This document shows, piece by piece, positions 1 to 8,501 of a stretch of DNA of 64,000 bases. This DNA comes from Prochlorococcus marinus str. MIT 0912 (GTDB taxonomy: Bacteria; Cyanobacteriota; Cyanobacteriia; PCC-6307; Cyanobiaceae): the NCBI RefSeq assembly GCF_027359595.1, contig NZ_CP114783.1, positions 1,116,001 through 1,180,000 on the forward strand, read 5' to 3'. Below the pieces are notes generated by a model that was not told the origin of the DNA, made no database searches, and saw nothing but the letters and a program-made list of their open reading frames with translations. The translations under genes and the position numbers were made by a program. How positions within the stretch are numbered: the first letter of the stretch is position 1; each line of letters begins with the position of its first letter.

Positions 1-255
1 AAAATTCTCCTCCTCTTTTAGAGCCTTTAATAATTGATCAAATGATGCAGAGGCCGATACACTTTGTTTTTTATCTTCATTTAAAGTTTGCTCAAGGAAT
101 TTGCTAGCAATTTCTTTTCTTGATTGCAAATCTTTTTTTCCTTCTTTAGCTGCCGCAACCTCTACTTTTCGTCGAGCAGCTGAAATACTAACACTTAAAG
201 AAGTTGCTAACTGAGCACAAATTTTAAGATAATGATGATCTTCAATTAGTGGCAT
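1..255 (-). CDS. Conserved hypothetical protein, N-terminal part (runs off the window)
   Basis: An open frame begins with ATG at 255 and reads leftward through the window edge without a stop, giving 85 residues. It begins MPLIEDHHYLKICAQLATSL and is rich in Ala, Lys and Glu, with a basic stretch (SAARRKVEVAAAKEGKKD) suggesting a helical, perhaps nucleic-acid-binding or coiled protein. I recall similar short proteins in marine picocyanobacteria but no function. The next gene on the same strand stops 55 bases upstream, so the two could be co-transcribed. The C-terminus is outside the window. Confidence 0.65.
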   Translation of the reverse strand, partial: MPLIEDHHYLKICAQLATSLSVSISAARRKVEVAAAKEGKKDLQSRKEIASKFLEQTLNEDKKQSVSASASFDQLLKALKEEENF

Positions 256-310
256 ATGCAGAAGCTTGAATAAAAATCTTCAAAACAATCTTCCCCTAGA
301 TTACACCGCA

Positions 311-1531
311 CTATAAACATTGGTTCAAGTGATTCAAAATACTAAGGGCTATAGCCTGACTTCCTCCCTTGGGGCCCATTCTTTTAGACCCTCTTGATCC
401 AATACGCTCTCTATCAAAAGCAGAATTTAATAAAAAACCAACTTGTTTTGCAAATATTTCATAATCATTAGAAATAGCTACCGCGCCTCCCAATAAACGA
501 CTTTGACGCTTAGCAAAATTAAAATTAAATTGAGGCCCATTGCCTGGGAAGGAAACGCATGGGATACCTAAACCTACTAATTGTTCTGTAGCTGTACCCG
601 CATTTGCTACGCCTACTTCTCCCCAGTTAGCCCAAGAAGAAAATTGATTAAATCCAATCAATATTAGTAATGAATTTTTTTTCCATATTTCCGAAATCCC
701 TATTTCATCAATTGATTGATAAGAAGGTTTAAAACCTAAGTCGATCAATATCATTTCTATTTTTTTACTCATTGAAGAAGAACTTAAAGGCACAAATACT
801 GCCATCGGAGATGAAATTTGAATAAATTGAACTCCTAACAACAATTTTTCAAAATTCTGATACGCCTCAGGCAAGCGACTTCCACATAACAAAATCAATC
901 GTCTATGTTTTTCAAAAGCATGGGGACATTCCGTCTTTTCTATTCCATCCATCATTGGATTTCCTGGCGATAGTGCCTTTACACCATGCTGTCTCAAACC
1001 TCTAGCAGTGATTTTGTCTCTTACTACAACCATTTTGCAACGTCTAGATCGCATCAATAAATATTCCCATGGATCCCACTCAGTTCCTTTCAACCTATGG
1101 TAAAAATCACTTAGAGAGGATCTAGGCCCACTCGCCCATGTGTAATCACTTTTAGGAGTGCCAATAAAAAAATAATTTGCCCCACTAGCCCAAGCCAAAA
1201 GAAGAGGTAATAAATCTCCAACTGCAACTATAATTCTTCCTTCTCTGGCTGATCTATTAATCAAAGTCCATTGACTCCAAAGGCTTCCTAATAATCCAGC
1301 TTTTAAATCTGCAACCAAGCCACTAAAACTCTGATTACTGAATCCCCCACTTGGTAAAAATGTTGAGGGGCCAATCTTAACGAGCCAGCCATCTTTTACA
1401 TGTTTTGAAAATGCTTTCCCGTCTCCAACCATAGGTAGAACTTCATGGGAAATGTCTTGATTAATTTCATGGAGAGCCTCTATAACTCTGCAAGCAATCG
1501 TGTCTTCTCCATGTCCATTGCAAAGAAACAA
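311..1531 (-). CDS. Lipid-A-disaccharide synthase-related glycosyltransferase-like protein
   Basis: About 406 residues if started at the TTG at 1531. The N-terminus LLFLCNGHGEDTIACRVIEA and the C-terminal nucleotide-sugar region (VGVANAGTATEQLVGLGIPC, then FPGNGPQFN) match the LpxB-related family found widely in cyanobacteria (TIGR03492-type). The family resembles glycosyltransferase GT-B folds; its substrate is not known and it is not the classical LpxB. The open frame extends upstream to 1735, but that extension runs antisense through tRNA-Cys (1589-1659) and its translation is just the reversed tRNA, so a start downstream of it is required. TTG 1531 is the first usual start codon left; the exact start is uncertain. 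Confidence 0.75.
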   Translation of the reverse strand: MFLCNGHGEDTIACRVIEALHEINQDISHEVLPMVGDGKAFSKHVKDGWLVKIGPSTFLPSGGFSNQSFSGLVADLKAGLLGSLWSQWTLINRSAREGRIIVAVGDLLPLLLAWASGANYFFIGTPKSDYTWASGPRSSLSDFYHRLKGTEWDPWEYLLMRSRRCKMVVVRDKITARGLRQHGVKALSPGNPMMDGIEKTECPHAFEKHRRLILLCGSRLPEAYQNFEKLLLGVQFIQISSPMAVFVPLSSSSMSKKIEMILIDLGFKPSYQSIDEIGISEIWKKNSLLILIGFNQFSSWANWGEVGVANAGTATEQLVGLGIPCVSFPGNGPQFNFNFAKRQSRLLGGAVAISNDYEIFAKQVGFLLNSAFDRERIGSRGSKRMGPKGGSQAIALSILNHLNQCL

Positions 1532-1588
1532 AAGATTTTGTTCAGTTTGACTGATACGATTTGAAATGGAAATGTAAATTTCATTTTC

Positions 1589-1659
1589 GGCGGCATGGCC
1601 AAGTGGTAAGGCAGAGGATTGCAAATCCTTTATCCCCAGTTCGAATCTGGGTGCCGCCT
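1589..1659 (+). tRNA. trnC: tRNA-Cys (anticodon GCA)
   Basis: The acceptor arm GGCGGCA (1589-1595) pairs exactly with TGCCGCC (1652-1658), followed by discriminator T as expected for cysteine tRNAs. The anticodon stem GAGGA/TCCTT closes the loop TTGCAAA with anticodon GCA, and the T arm contains GTTCGAATC. The 71-base length suits a tRNA with a short D loop and no CCA encoded. It is divergent from the LpxB-related gene. Confidence 0.96.
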
Positions 1660-2001
1660 TTATAGATTTACGCTTAATTTTCCTGAGAATCCTTCCCATA
1701 GCTATGCTCCAAGTGTAGCGAGTAGAGAGTTTCAAGAAATTTCAGAAATTGATAAATTGATTTTGGTACAAGATCTAGATATTGATCATATGTCCATTCT
1801 TACAGTTACCCTCTAAACGAGGCACTATTGAAAAGCTTGTAGGTAATCAGGATGACCAATTTTTACATCTTATTTTCACTACTTGATTGACTATTTCATA
1901 GCCATGTATTGAAGGTTTTTTTTCATTACAATTAAATAGAATGCTTCACATAGAAACATTATTCATGAATTAATATTAACCATATTAACCAATAAGAAAC
2001 A
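1660..2001. other. Gene-free stretch of 342 bases
   Basis: This gap lies between tRNA-Cys and a small unknown gene. A short open frame crosses its left half but starts inside the tRNA and has no protein-like features. The right half is very AT-rich with a T8 run near 1917-1924 and a short repeated ATATTAACC/ATATTAACC at 1973-1990. I see no convincing RNA gene, hairpin terminator or mobile element remnant; it probably holds the promoter of the gene at 2002. Confidence 0.4.
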
Positions 2002-2433
2002 GTGACTGATCAAGTTGAATTCAGTTCTTTTTATAGATTATTAAATTCAATCAAGGAAGGTGAATCTGAAAAAATATCTTTACTAGGTGAAAAAATTAAT
2101 GAATTCAAAAATGGTGATAACTCGAAGAATTTTCTTGATGAATTAGGATCTCTTTATCTTTCTATAGGTATAATAGAATTATATAATTTCACAAATAAAA
2201 AAGATCTCTATGAGATAGGTCTTATCGACAAAGAAGGATGGGATACTTTATCTTCTACAAATCAACAGGAATTACCTGTATACCTAGCAAATAAAATGAT
2301 TGAATATGTTAAAGAGAATAAAAAAGTAAAGGAACTTTCAAGTAAATGGAATATTAAAGAAGGCGAAATTAGAAAACATATAACTAAAATGGCAAGATAT
2401 ATAACGGAAGGAATTATAGATGTAATTGAATAA
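2002..2433 (+). CDS. Hypothetical protein, 143 aa
   Basis: An intact frame starts with GTG at 2002. The protein is rich in Lys, Glu, Asn and Ile and has no signal peptide or membrane segment. It looks fully helical; the last 35 residues (KELSSKWNIKEGEIRKHITK and following) have the rhythm of a helix-turn-helix followed by an amphipathic helix, which would fit a small DNA-binding or protein-binding module, but this is inference. I do not recognise the family. The neighbours are tRNA-Cys upstream and a convergent 59-residue Cys-rich protein downstream. The strong codon and residue bias toward A/T suggests a lineage-specific or fast-evolving gene. Confidence 0.6.
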   Translation: MTDQVEFSSFYRLLNSIKEGESEKISLLGEKINEFKNGDNSKNFLDELGSLYLSIGIIELYNFTNKKDLYEIGLIDKEGWDTLSSTNQQELPVYLANKMIEYVKENKKVKELSSKWNIKEGEIRKHITKMARYITEGIIDVIE

Positions 2434-2490
2434 TTAACCAAAAGACAAATCTTTTTATCGAAAATTTAGTTTCATGTACAAATACACAAA

Positions 2491-2670
2491 TTAATAATCA
2501 TTATCAGCCACGCAAAACCCTTGACATCTTATGCCATTACTCGCTGTTCTTCCACAATGGTTACATAGAACTTTTTCAGGTTTATCTTTACTGTTATTGT
2601 CTTTTTCATCCTCAACATTGTAATGTGTTTTTTTTAAAGAAGAATCGTTAAAACTATTTAATTTATTCAT
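2491..2670 (-). CDS. Small Cys-rich protein, 59 aa
   Basis: A short frame from ATG at 2670 to TAA at 2491 encodes 59 residues. The N-terminal half is hydrophilic and probably disordered; the C-terminal half carries four cysteines in the pattern C-x2-C-x9-C-x3-C (LCNHCGRTASNGIRCQGFC) and ends VADNDY. The spacing suggests a small zinc- or metal-binding knuckle. I believe similar Cys-containing microproteins ending in an acidic-tyrosine tail occur in marine picocyanobacteria, but no function is known to me. The gene sits convergent to the 143-residue gene and divergent from the aldo/keto reductase, 51 bases away. Confidence 0.6.
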   Translation of the reverse strand: MNKLNSFNDSSLKKTHYNVEDEKDNNSKDKPEKVLCNHCGRTASNGIRCQGFCVADNDY

Positions 2671-2721
2671 GTAAGATAATGATATTAGTTTTCTTTATTT
2701 GCAAATATCAACAATAAAGTC

Positions 2722-3693
2722 ATGTCTAAGAAAAAAATTGGAATTGGCTTTGGAACTTGGGCGTGGGGAAATAAGCTTGTTTGGGGCTACAAATCAGAAA
2801 CAGATGATATTTTACTAAAAAAAACTTTTTTTGATGCAATAGATGGTGGATTAGATCTTGTGGACAGTGCCGATTCATACGGCACTGGAAGTTTATTTGG
2901 GCAAAGCGAAAAGCTAATTGGAGATTTCTTGGAAGAATTCCCCAAGAGAAAGCTCAAAAAAATTACTATCGCAACAAAGCTAGCACCCTTTCCATGGAGA
3001 ATCGGTCGCAATGGTCTAAACAAAGCTTTTCAAGAAAGCAATAGGCGACTCAAAGGTAATATGACAAGAGTACAACTTCATTGGAGTACTTTTCGTTATG
3101 CACCTTGGCAAGAAGAGCAGTTACTAAATGGCCTTGGAGATTTATACGAAAAAGGTTTAATTAAAGAAATCGGACTCTCTAATACTGGACCCAAAAGACT
3201 ACATTTTTTATATCAAAAAATGAAAGAGAGAGGAATTAAAATTAATAGTATACAAATGCAACTTTCATTATTAACAAAACCATCTTTAGAAGATGAAAAT
3301 ATCAAAAATATATGTGCTGAGAATAAAATTGAATATTTAGCTTATAGTCCATTAGGCCTTGGAATTTTAACAATTCCACCTAATAAGTCTCCCAAGAATA
3401 CAACATTCTTAAGACAAAAATTATTCCAAAGAATACTGCCAAAAACCATAGAATTGAGAAAGTTAATGAATAATATTGCCAAAAAGTATTCAGCCTCACA
3501 AGCACAAGTCGCCTTAAATTGGGTAAGGTCACACGGAGCTAAACCAATAGTCGGGATTCGTAATCCATCACAAGCTAAAGATGCAATTTCAGCACTGAAT
3601 TGGTCTTTGACTAAAAGTGAAAAAGAAAAATTGGATTTCTTCCGGAGTAAATGTCTAGCAAATATGCCTCAAAACCCTTTCACGAGTCCATAA
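2722..3693 (+). CDS. Aldo/keto reductase family oxidoreductase
   Basis: A 323-residue (beta/alpha)8 NAD(P)H-dependent reductase. The N-terminus has GIGFGTWAWG, and the family tetrad can be read as Asp48 and Tyr53 (in LVDSADSYGTG), Lys86 (IATKLAP) and His120 (VQLHWST). The C-terminal cofactor region contains KPIVGIRNPSQAKDAISALN, typical for 2'-phosphate binding loops of the superfamily. The length is normal. The substrate cannot be read from sequence; chloroplast and cyanobacterial relatives act on aldehydes or are uncharacterised. It starts at ATG 2722 and ends 7 bases before the convergent gene's stop codon. Confidence 0.88.
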   Translation: MSKKKIGIGFGTWAWGNKLVWGYKSETDDILLKKTFFDAIDGGLDLVDSADSYGTGSLFGQSEKLIGDFLEEFPKRKLKKITIATKLAPFPWRIGRNGLNKAFQESNRRLKGNMTRVQLHWSTFRYAPWQEEQLLNGLGDLYEKGLIKEIGLSNTGPKRLHFLYQKMKERGIKINSIQMQLSLLTKPSLEDENIKNICAENKIEYLAYSPLGLGILTIPPNKSPKNTTFLRQKLFQRILPKTIELRKLMNNIAKKYSASQAQVALNWVRSHGAKPIVGIRNPSQAKDAISALNWSLTKSEKEKLDFFRSKCLANMPQNPFTSP

Positions 3694-3700
3694 TAAAAAT

Positions 3701-4333
3701 TCAATTATCAGGACTTAAAATAACCTTCATTGAATCTGAAGAGGTAGGAAGACTAATAACTTTTGCAGGTGGAATGGGTTGTGCATTGGAGCTTTTATCT
3801 ACTAATTCTTTCTCTGGCTCTTCTCCATCTTTGGCACAAGCTTCTAATGCTTCTCTCAATAATGAGTCAAAGGTTGCACCTGGCAATCTATGCCTAGCGA
3901 CCTCAAGGAATGTGAGTGGTAAAGATTCTGATGCCGCATCTTTTAATGCAGGATTATTTTTTCTATGCTCTTGTTCGTCTTGAATGGCTCGAATAAATCT
4001 TAGAGTGACTTCATGCTTAGTCGAAGCTTTAATCAAAGTATCGTTATCTCTTTGGCCATTAGTCGCTTCTTGTTCTAGATCATTAATTCTACTCTCCAAA
4101 CTAGTAAGCACCTCATCAGCTTCTTTCCCAATGTGAGAAAGTTGTCCATCAGACAAGTTAGGTAAATCAGCTACATAAACTTTTCCATGATCTCTAAGGG
4201 TTAAAAAAGTTGGTCTTGGACCACCATTTTGTCTCATACCTGAATCTGCTTGACCTCCTAAAGGCTTTCTAGGAGGTGTTGGACCTGCAGAACTTCTCCT
4301 ACGCGTCAGACGCTGTTGATTTTCAAAAGGCAT
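3701..4333 (-). CDS. Conserved cyanobacterial hypothetical protein, 210 aa
   Basis: An intact 210-residue frame beginning MPFENQQRLTRRRSSAGPTP. The first 45 residues are basic and Pro/Gly-rich, likely disordered; residues about 45-75 (LTLRDHGKVYVADLPNLSDG) look like a small beta unit, followed by a coiled helical section with many Glu/Lys (about 75-125) and a second helical section (about 130-165). No membrane segment or catalytic motif is visible. I recall orthologues next to purM in other picocyanobacteria, without known function. A 169-base gap separates it from purM on the same strand. Confidence 0.75.
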   Translation of the reverse strand: MPFENQQRLTRRRSSAGPTPPRKPLGGQADSGMRQNGGPRPTFLTLRDHGKVYVADLPNLSDGQLSHIGKEADEVLTSLESRINDLEQEATNGQRDNDTLIKASTKHEVTLRFIRAIQDEQEHRKNNPALKDAASESLPLTFLEVARHRLPGATFDSLLREALEACAKDGEEPEKELVDKSSNAQPIPPAKVISLPTSSDSMKVILSPDN

Positions 4334-4502
4334 AGAGCTAATTAAGATCTAACTTCGCATTACCCGAACTAATATCCGGCTTGCGTTTTTTTATATATTA
4401 CTATTTTTTTACCAATATAGAAAATCTTTTTCAACCTTCATCTAATTTTTTCAAACACTGTACTGCAGAATTTTATAAAACTAAGCGATAAAGTCACCAA
4501 AG

Positions 4503-5543
4503 TCACTTAGGTATTCCTAAAATATCGATATGCTTTGAATTATTCTCACTTTCAACAACTTGACCAATATTGTAAGCTTCAAAATCATTTTTAATACATA
4601 TTTCTAAAGCAGAATTTACTTCATTTTTAGGAACAATTAAACAAAATCCTATCCCCATATTAAACGTATTCCAAAGATCAATTTCAGGAATATCTCCAGC
4701 TTTTTGTAACCAATTAAAGATCTCAGGTATTTCCCAAGTAGTAATATCTAGATGTGGCAACAATCCAGAAGGGAAAATTCTAGGTAGATTCTCTGGCAAA
4801 CCTCCACCAGTGATGTGAGTCATTCCATGAATTTTTAAATTTTCTCTCAATAATTTCTCAACAAGTTGAACATAAATTTCGGTTGGTTCTAGCAAAGATT
4901 TAATCAAGTTTCTTTCTTCTTTTCCATAAAGAGTATTTTCATCCACATTCGACATAGAAAGAACTTTACGAACAAGACTAAAACCATTGCTATGAACACC
5001 GTTGCTTTTAATGCCAATAATCTGGTCTTCAGACTTAATTTTCGTACCGTCTATTAAACGATGATTTTCAACAATCCCAACACAAAAACCAGCTAGATCA
5101 TATCTTCCACTGGGATAAAAACCTGGCATTTCAGCAGTTTCGCCACCTAAGAGAGAACATTCCGATTGCACACAGCCTTCTGAAATCCCCTCTATCACCT
5201 CAGCCAAAGCATTAGGAGTCAAAGTTCCGCTTGCTATGTAATCAAGAAAAAATAAAGGTCGAGCTCCATTAGTTATCACATCATTTACGCACATTGCAAC
5301 AAGGTCTATTCCAACTCCAAAATGACATCCATATTTCTGAGCTAATTCTAATTTTGTACCAACTCCATCCGTCCCAGAAACCAAGACTGGACTTTCATAG
5401 CCTTTTGGAATTCTTATACATCCTCCAAAACCTCCCAACCCTCCTATGACCTCACTTGTATGAGTTTTTTCAACGCATGATTTAATTCTCTCCACAAAGG
5501 CTCTTCCAGCAGTAACATCAACTCCCGCAGTTTTGTAATCCAT
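4503..5543 (-). CDS. purM: Phosphoribosylformylglycinamidine cyclo-ligase (AIR synthetase)
   Basis: PurM closes the imidazole ring, turning FGAM and ATP into AIR in purine synthesis. The 346-residue protein opens [20 protein letters not shown] and contains the family's phosphate/ATP-binding segments: [12 protein letters not shown] (about 58-69), [17 protein letters not shown] (about 87-103) and [13 protein letters not shown] (about 132-144), plus the glycine-rich [15 protein letters not shown]. The length and ends match the family. It is divergent from panC/cmk across a 123-base gap. Confidence 0.96.
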   Translation of the reverse strand: MDYKTAGVDVTAGRAFVERIKSCVEKTHTSEVIGGLGGFGGCIRIPKGYESPVLVSGTDGVGTKLELAQKYGCHFGVGIDLVAMCVNDVITNGARPLFFLDYIASGTLTPNALAEVIEGISEGCVQSECSLLGGETAEMPGFYPSGRYDLAGFCVGIVENHRLIDGTKIKSEDQIIGIKSNGVHSNGFSLVRKVLSMSNVDENTLYGKEERNLIKSLLEPTEIYVQLVEKLLRENLKIHGMTHITGGGLPENLPRIFPSGLLPHLDITTWEIPEIFNWLQKAGDIPEIDLWNTFNMGIGFCLIVPKNEVNSALEICIKNDFEAYNIGQVVESENNSKHIDILGIPK

Positions 5544-5666
5544 CAGTAAAAAGCTTTCTTATTCAAAAGATATGAATCCTAATATGAAATTCATATGCAA
5601 TCAGTATGCAATCAACTTATTTCATTTCAATCATAAGTTGATGAAATTAATTTATTTACCAACATA

Positions 5667-7217
5667 GTGGTACAAAAAATCTTCAAAACTAATGCTGAAT
5701 TAAAAGATTGGCTTAGTAAACAAAATTCAGCAATAATTTTCATCCCTACAATGGGAGGACTTCATCCTGGCCATCAATATTTAATTAAAAAAGCAAAAGA
5801 AAGGAAAACAAAAAAGAACCAAATTATACTTGTAAGTATTTTTGTAAATCCATTACAATTTGGAAAGGATGAAGACTTTAAAAAATATCCCAGAAATATA
5901 AGCAAAGATGCGAAATTAGCTTTTATTGCCGGAGCAGATGCAATTTGGGCTCCGGATTATGTTGAAGTTTTTCCCGGTGGAGAACATTCACATTTTAAAA
6001 TTCAAGTTCCTAAAACATTACAAAATCAATTATGTGGTAAAAAGAGACCAGGGCATTTTGATGGAGTTGCAACAGTTATTATTCGTCTCATCAAAATTAT
6101 TAAGCCAGAGAAACTAATCCTAGGAGAAAAAGATTGGCAACAATTGATTATTATTAGAAGGTTATTTCAAGAATTATCCCTACCTATAAAAATTGAATCC
6201 TATTCCACAAAAAGAGATCAAAGTGGATTTGCTTATAGTTCAAGGAATTCTTACTTGAGCGATTCTGAAAGATTAAATGCTCAATCATTACCTAATGCAA
6301 TCAAAGAAGCAAAAACAGAGTTTGATAAAAAGAAAGTAATAAATCTCATCAAAATAGCTTCTATACTTAAAAAAAATAATTTAAAAACTGAATATCTCAA
6401 AATCGTAGATCCATTTTCATTAAAAGAAACAAAAAATTTAAATGGACTATGCCTTTTGGCAGCAGCAGTAAAATGTGGGTCTACGAGGCTAATTGATCAC
6501 ACTTTTCTCATGCAACGAAAACCAATTATTGCGATTGATGGTCCAGCTGGTGCAGGAAAGAGCACAGTGACTAAAGCATTTGCCAAAAGACTTGGTTTTA
6601 TTTATTTAGATACTGGCGCAATGTATCGAGCGGTGACTTGGTTAATACTAAGTAATTCGATTGATCCCAGTGATCAATCGAAAATCAAAAATAGATTGAA
6701 AGATTTAAAATTAGAATTTAAAAACTCAAATTTTATTGAGCAAACAATATTCATAAATGATATTGACGTAACAGAGAAGATACGATCACCAAAAGTAACT
6801 TCAATGGTTTCTGAAATTTCTAAACAACAATTTGTAAGAGAATTACTTACTCAAAAACAACAAGTCATTGGAAATAATGGAGGATTGGTTGCAGAAGGAA
6901 GAGACATTGGTACAGCTGTATTTCCTGATGCAGATGTAAAAATTTTTCTTACTGCCTCTCCAACAGAAAGAGCAAAAAGAAGAGCTCTTGACTTAAACAA
7001 AAGAGGTTATGAATTCTCCAGCATTGAAGATCTTGAACAAGAAATTAAAGAAAGAGATAAAAAAGATAGTGAACGAAAAATCGCACCTTTAAAGAAAGCT
7101 CAAGATGCAGTAGAGCTAGTAACAGATGGGATGAATATTGAAGATGTTTTAGAAGAACTGATTTATATTTTCAGGTCAAAGATTCCAGAAGAAGTCTGGC
7201 CCACTCCTAATCCATAA
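5667..7217 (+). CDS. panC/cmk: Bifunctional pantoate--beta-alanine ligase / cytidylate kinase
   Basis: A two-domain fusion typical of cyanobacteria. Residues about 1-280 are PanC, which joins pantoate and beta-alanine using ATP to make pantothenate; it has IPTMGGLHPGHQYLI, CGKKRPGHFDGVATVI and FAYSSRNSYLS. Residues about 282-516 are CMP/dCMP kinase with the P-loop IAIDGPAGAGKST and the NMP-binding segment GRDIGTAVFPDADVKIFL. Translation starts at GTG 5667; a stop codon in frame directly upstream (TAG 5664-5666) excludes an earlier start. The 3' end overlaps the convergent phosphatase gene by 11 bases. In most bacteria the two enzymes are separate. Confidence 0.95.
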   Translation: MVQKIFKTNAELKDWLSKQNSAIIFIPTMGGLHPGHQYLIKKAKERKTKKNQIILVSIFVNPLQFGKDEDFKKYPRNISKDAKLAFIAGADAIWAPDYVEVFPGGEHSHFKIQVPKTLQNQLCGKKRPGHFDGVATVIIRLIKIIKPEKLILGEKDWQQLIIIRRLFQELSLPIKIESYSTKRDQSGFAYSSRNSYLSDSERLNAQSLPNAIKEAKTEFDKKKVINLIKIASILKKNNLKTEYLKIVDPFSLKETKNLNGLCLLAAAVKCGSTRLIDHTFLMQRKPIIAIDGPAGAGKSTVTKAFAKRLGFIYLDTGAMYRAVTWLILSNSIDPSDQSKIKNRLKDLKLEFKNSNFIEQTIFINDIDVTEKIRSPKVTSMVSEISKQQFVRELLTQKQQVIGNNGGLVAEGRDIGTAVFPDADVKIFLTASPTERAKRRALDLNKRGYEFSSIEDLEQEIKERDKKDSERKIAPLKKAQDAVELVTDGMNIEDVLEELIYIFRSKIPEEVWPTPNP

Positions 7218-7689
7218 GACTATCTATTAATCCATCCATAGCATCATCAAGTAAATCTAAAACCTTATCAAAGCCATTTTGACCTCCATAATAAGGATCA
7301 GGTACTTCATCTAATTGAGAGTTTTTTGAGTAACTTAGCATAAGTTTTATTTTAGAATTTACATGATTATTATGATCTTTAGTTAATGATTTAACAGCCA
7401 CAAGGTTATCTTTATCCATAACAAGTATCTGATCAAATTCATATAAATCATTTTCTTCAATTTGTCTCGATCTACTGGTCAGTTCTATCCCTCTTGATAA
7501 TGCAGTTTGACGCATACGTGGATCTGCAAGATTTCCAACATGCCAACCACCTGTTCCTGCAGAATCAACCACAAAAAGTTTTTCTAAATCTCTTTCTTTA
7601 AGTTTTTGCTTAAAGACGCCTTCGGCTGCAGGAGAACGGCAAATGTTTCCTAAACAAACAAAGAGAATTTTTTTTACCATAGTATTCAA
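7207..7689 (-). CDS. Low-molecular-weight protein-tyrosine phosphatase
   Basis: A 160-residue cytosolic phosphatase. The P-loop C-x5-R is VCLGNICRSP, with nucleophile Cys12 and Arg18, and the general-acid Asp lies in VPDPYYGG near the C-terminus. The length is standard. Bacterial members dephosphorylate tyrosine kinases of exopolysaccharide export or arginine phosphates; the substrate here is unknown. The start is ATG 7689 or ATG 7680 (VKKILFVC follows the second). It lies 9 bases after pebB on the same strand, suggesting co-transcription with the bilin genes, and its 3' end overlaps panC/cmk. Confidence 0.92.
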   Translation of the reverse strand: MNTMVKKILFVCLGNICRSPAAEGVFKQKLKERDLEKLFVVDSAGTGGWHVGNLADPRMRQTALSRGIELTSRSRQIEENDLYEFDQILVMDKDNLVAVKSLTKDHNNHVNSKIKLMLSYSKNSQLDEVPDPYYGGQNGFDKVLDLLDDAMDGLIDSLMD

Positions 7690-7698
7690 ATCTAAATT

Positions 7699-8475
7699 TT
7701 ATTGTAAGTCAAAAAGAATATTATTGATATACTGTTCAGTCCATTCATTCCCAAAGAAGCCTCTTAACATGCCTCGAGCAGGATCTTTTTCAGCTCGATA
7801 TCGCATATATTTTTTCTGACCATTTAGAACCTTTGAAGATCTTTCTAGTGACATCCTTTTTGCATTAACAATTAAATCGAAGAAAAAATTCAAATAATCG
7901 TCAAAAGCTGGTTTAATTATCTCACTAATTAATTGATCACCTTCTGATCCTAGGGGTATTCTAGACCAAAGAAAAGCTGGAGAAAAATATTTCCTAGCCT
8001 CCAATGGGATATCCCCTCCTAAAGGAAGTTTAGATTGCCAATTAGCGTGTATAGATTTTAACTTTCCTAAAAAATATTGCGTGTGAACTATATCATCTTT
8101 TAATGCAGGTTGAAGATCTAAAGCAATAAGATGTCCCTTTGGAAGTGTTACAAAATCCGCTCCAAAAAAAGGTAAATCATAATTATTAAAAGGTGATATT
8201 ACTAAATTCATGACAGAAGTCATTTCATCAGCTTGCAGACAAGCACATCTAGCCTGACGTATTTTTTCTGTCTTTAGACCCCATGTTTCCAAAATAACTT
8301 TTTTAGGATTAGAACTTGAGCCAAAGAATGATTCTCTAAAAAGAAAATCATTCTTTATCGGATAAGGGCTCGGTTCAAAAGTAGAGAACTTCTTAATAGT
8401 TTCATCTAAGAAATAAGCCCAACGCCAATTACTTATTGAAACAGGCTCAAGACTATTATTTCGATTACTTTGCAT
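7699..8475 (-). CDS. pebB: Phycoerythrobilin:ferredoxin oxidoreductase
   Basis: PebB reduces 15,16-dihydrobiliverdin to phycoerythrobilin with electrons from ferredoxin. The 258-residue protein has the ferredoxin-dependent bilin reductase signature: WRWAYFLDETIKKF near the start, LQADEMTSVMNLVISPF, LPFFGADFVTLPKGHLIALD and a C-terminal block AEKDPARGMLRGFFGNEW. Length and N-terminus fit PebB rather than PebA or PcyA. It follows pebA by 26 bases and completes the ho1-pebA-pebB pathway. In Prochlorococcus the product serves residual phycoerythrin or light-sensing roles. Confidence 0.95.
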   Translation of the reverse strand: MQSNRNNSLEPVSISNWRWAYFLDETIKKFSTFEPSPYPIKNDFLFRESFFGSSSNPKKVILETWGLKTEKIRQARCACLQADEMTSVMNLVISPFNNYDLPFFGADFVTLPKGHLIALDLQPALKDDIVHTQYFLGKLKSIHANWQSKLPLGGDIPLEARKYFSPAFLWSRIPLGSEGDQLISEIIKPAFDDYLNFFFDLIVNAKRMSLERSSKVLNGQKKYMRYRAEKDPARGMLRGFFGNEWTEQYINNILFDLQ

Positions 8476-8501
8476 TTAAAAACTAAAATGAAGAATTAAT
8501 C

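Noticed and set aside
1532-1735. N-terminal extension of the LpxB-related protein
   Set aside because: The extra frame crosses tRNA-Cys in antisense; its translation is the reversed tRNA and cannot be a conserved protein part.
1619-1816. Possible 65-residue gene on the plus strand
   Set aside because: It starts inside tRNA-Cys and has no protein-like features or usable ribosome-binding site.
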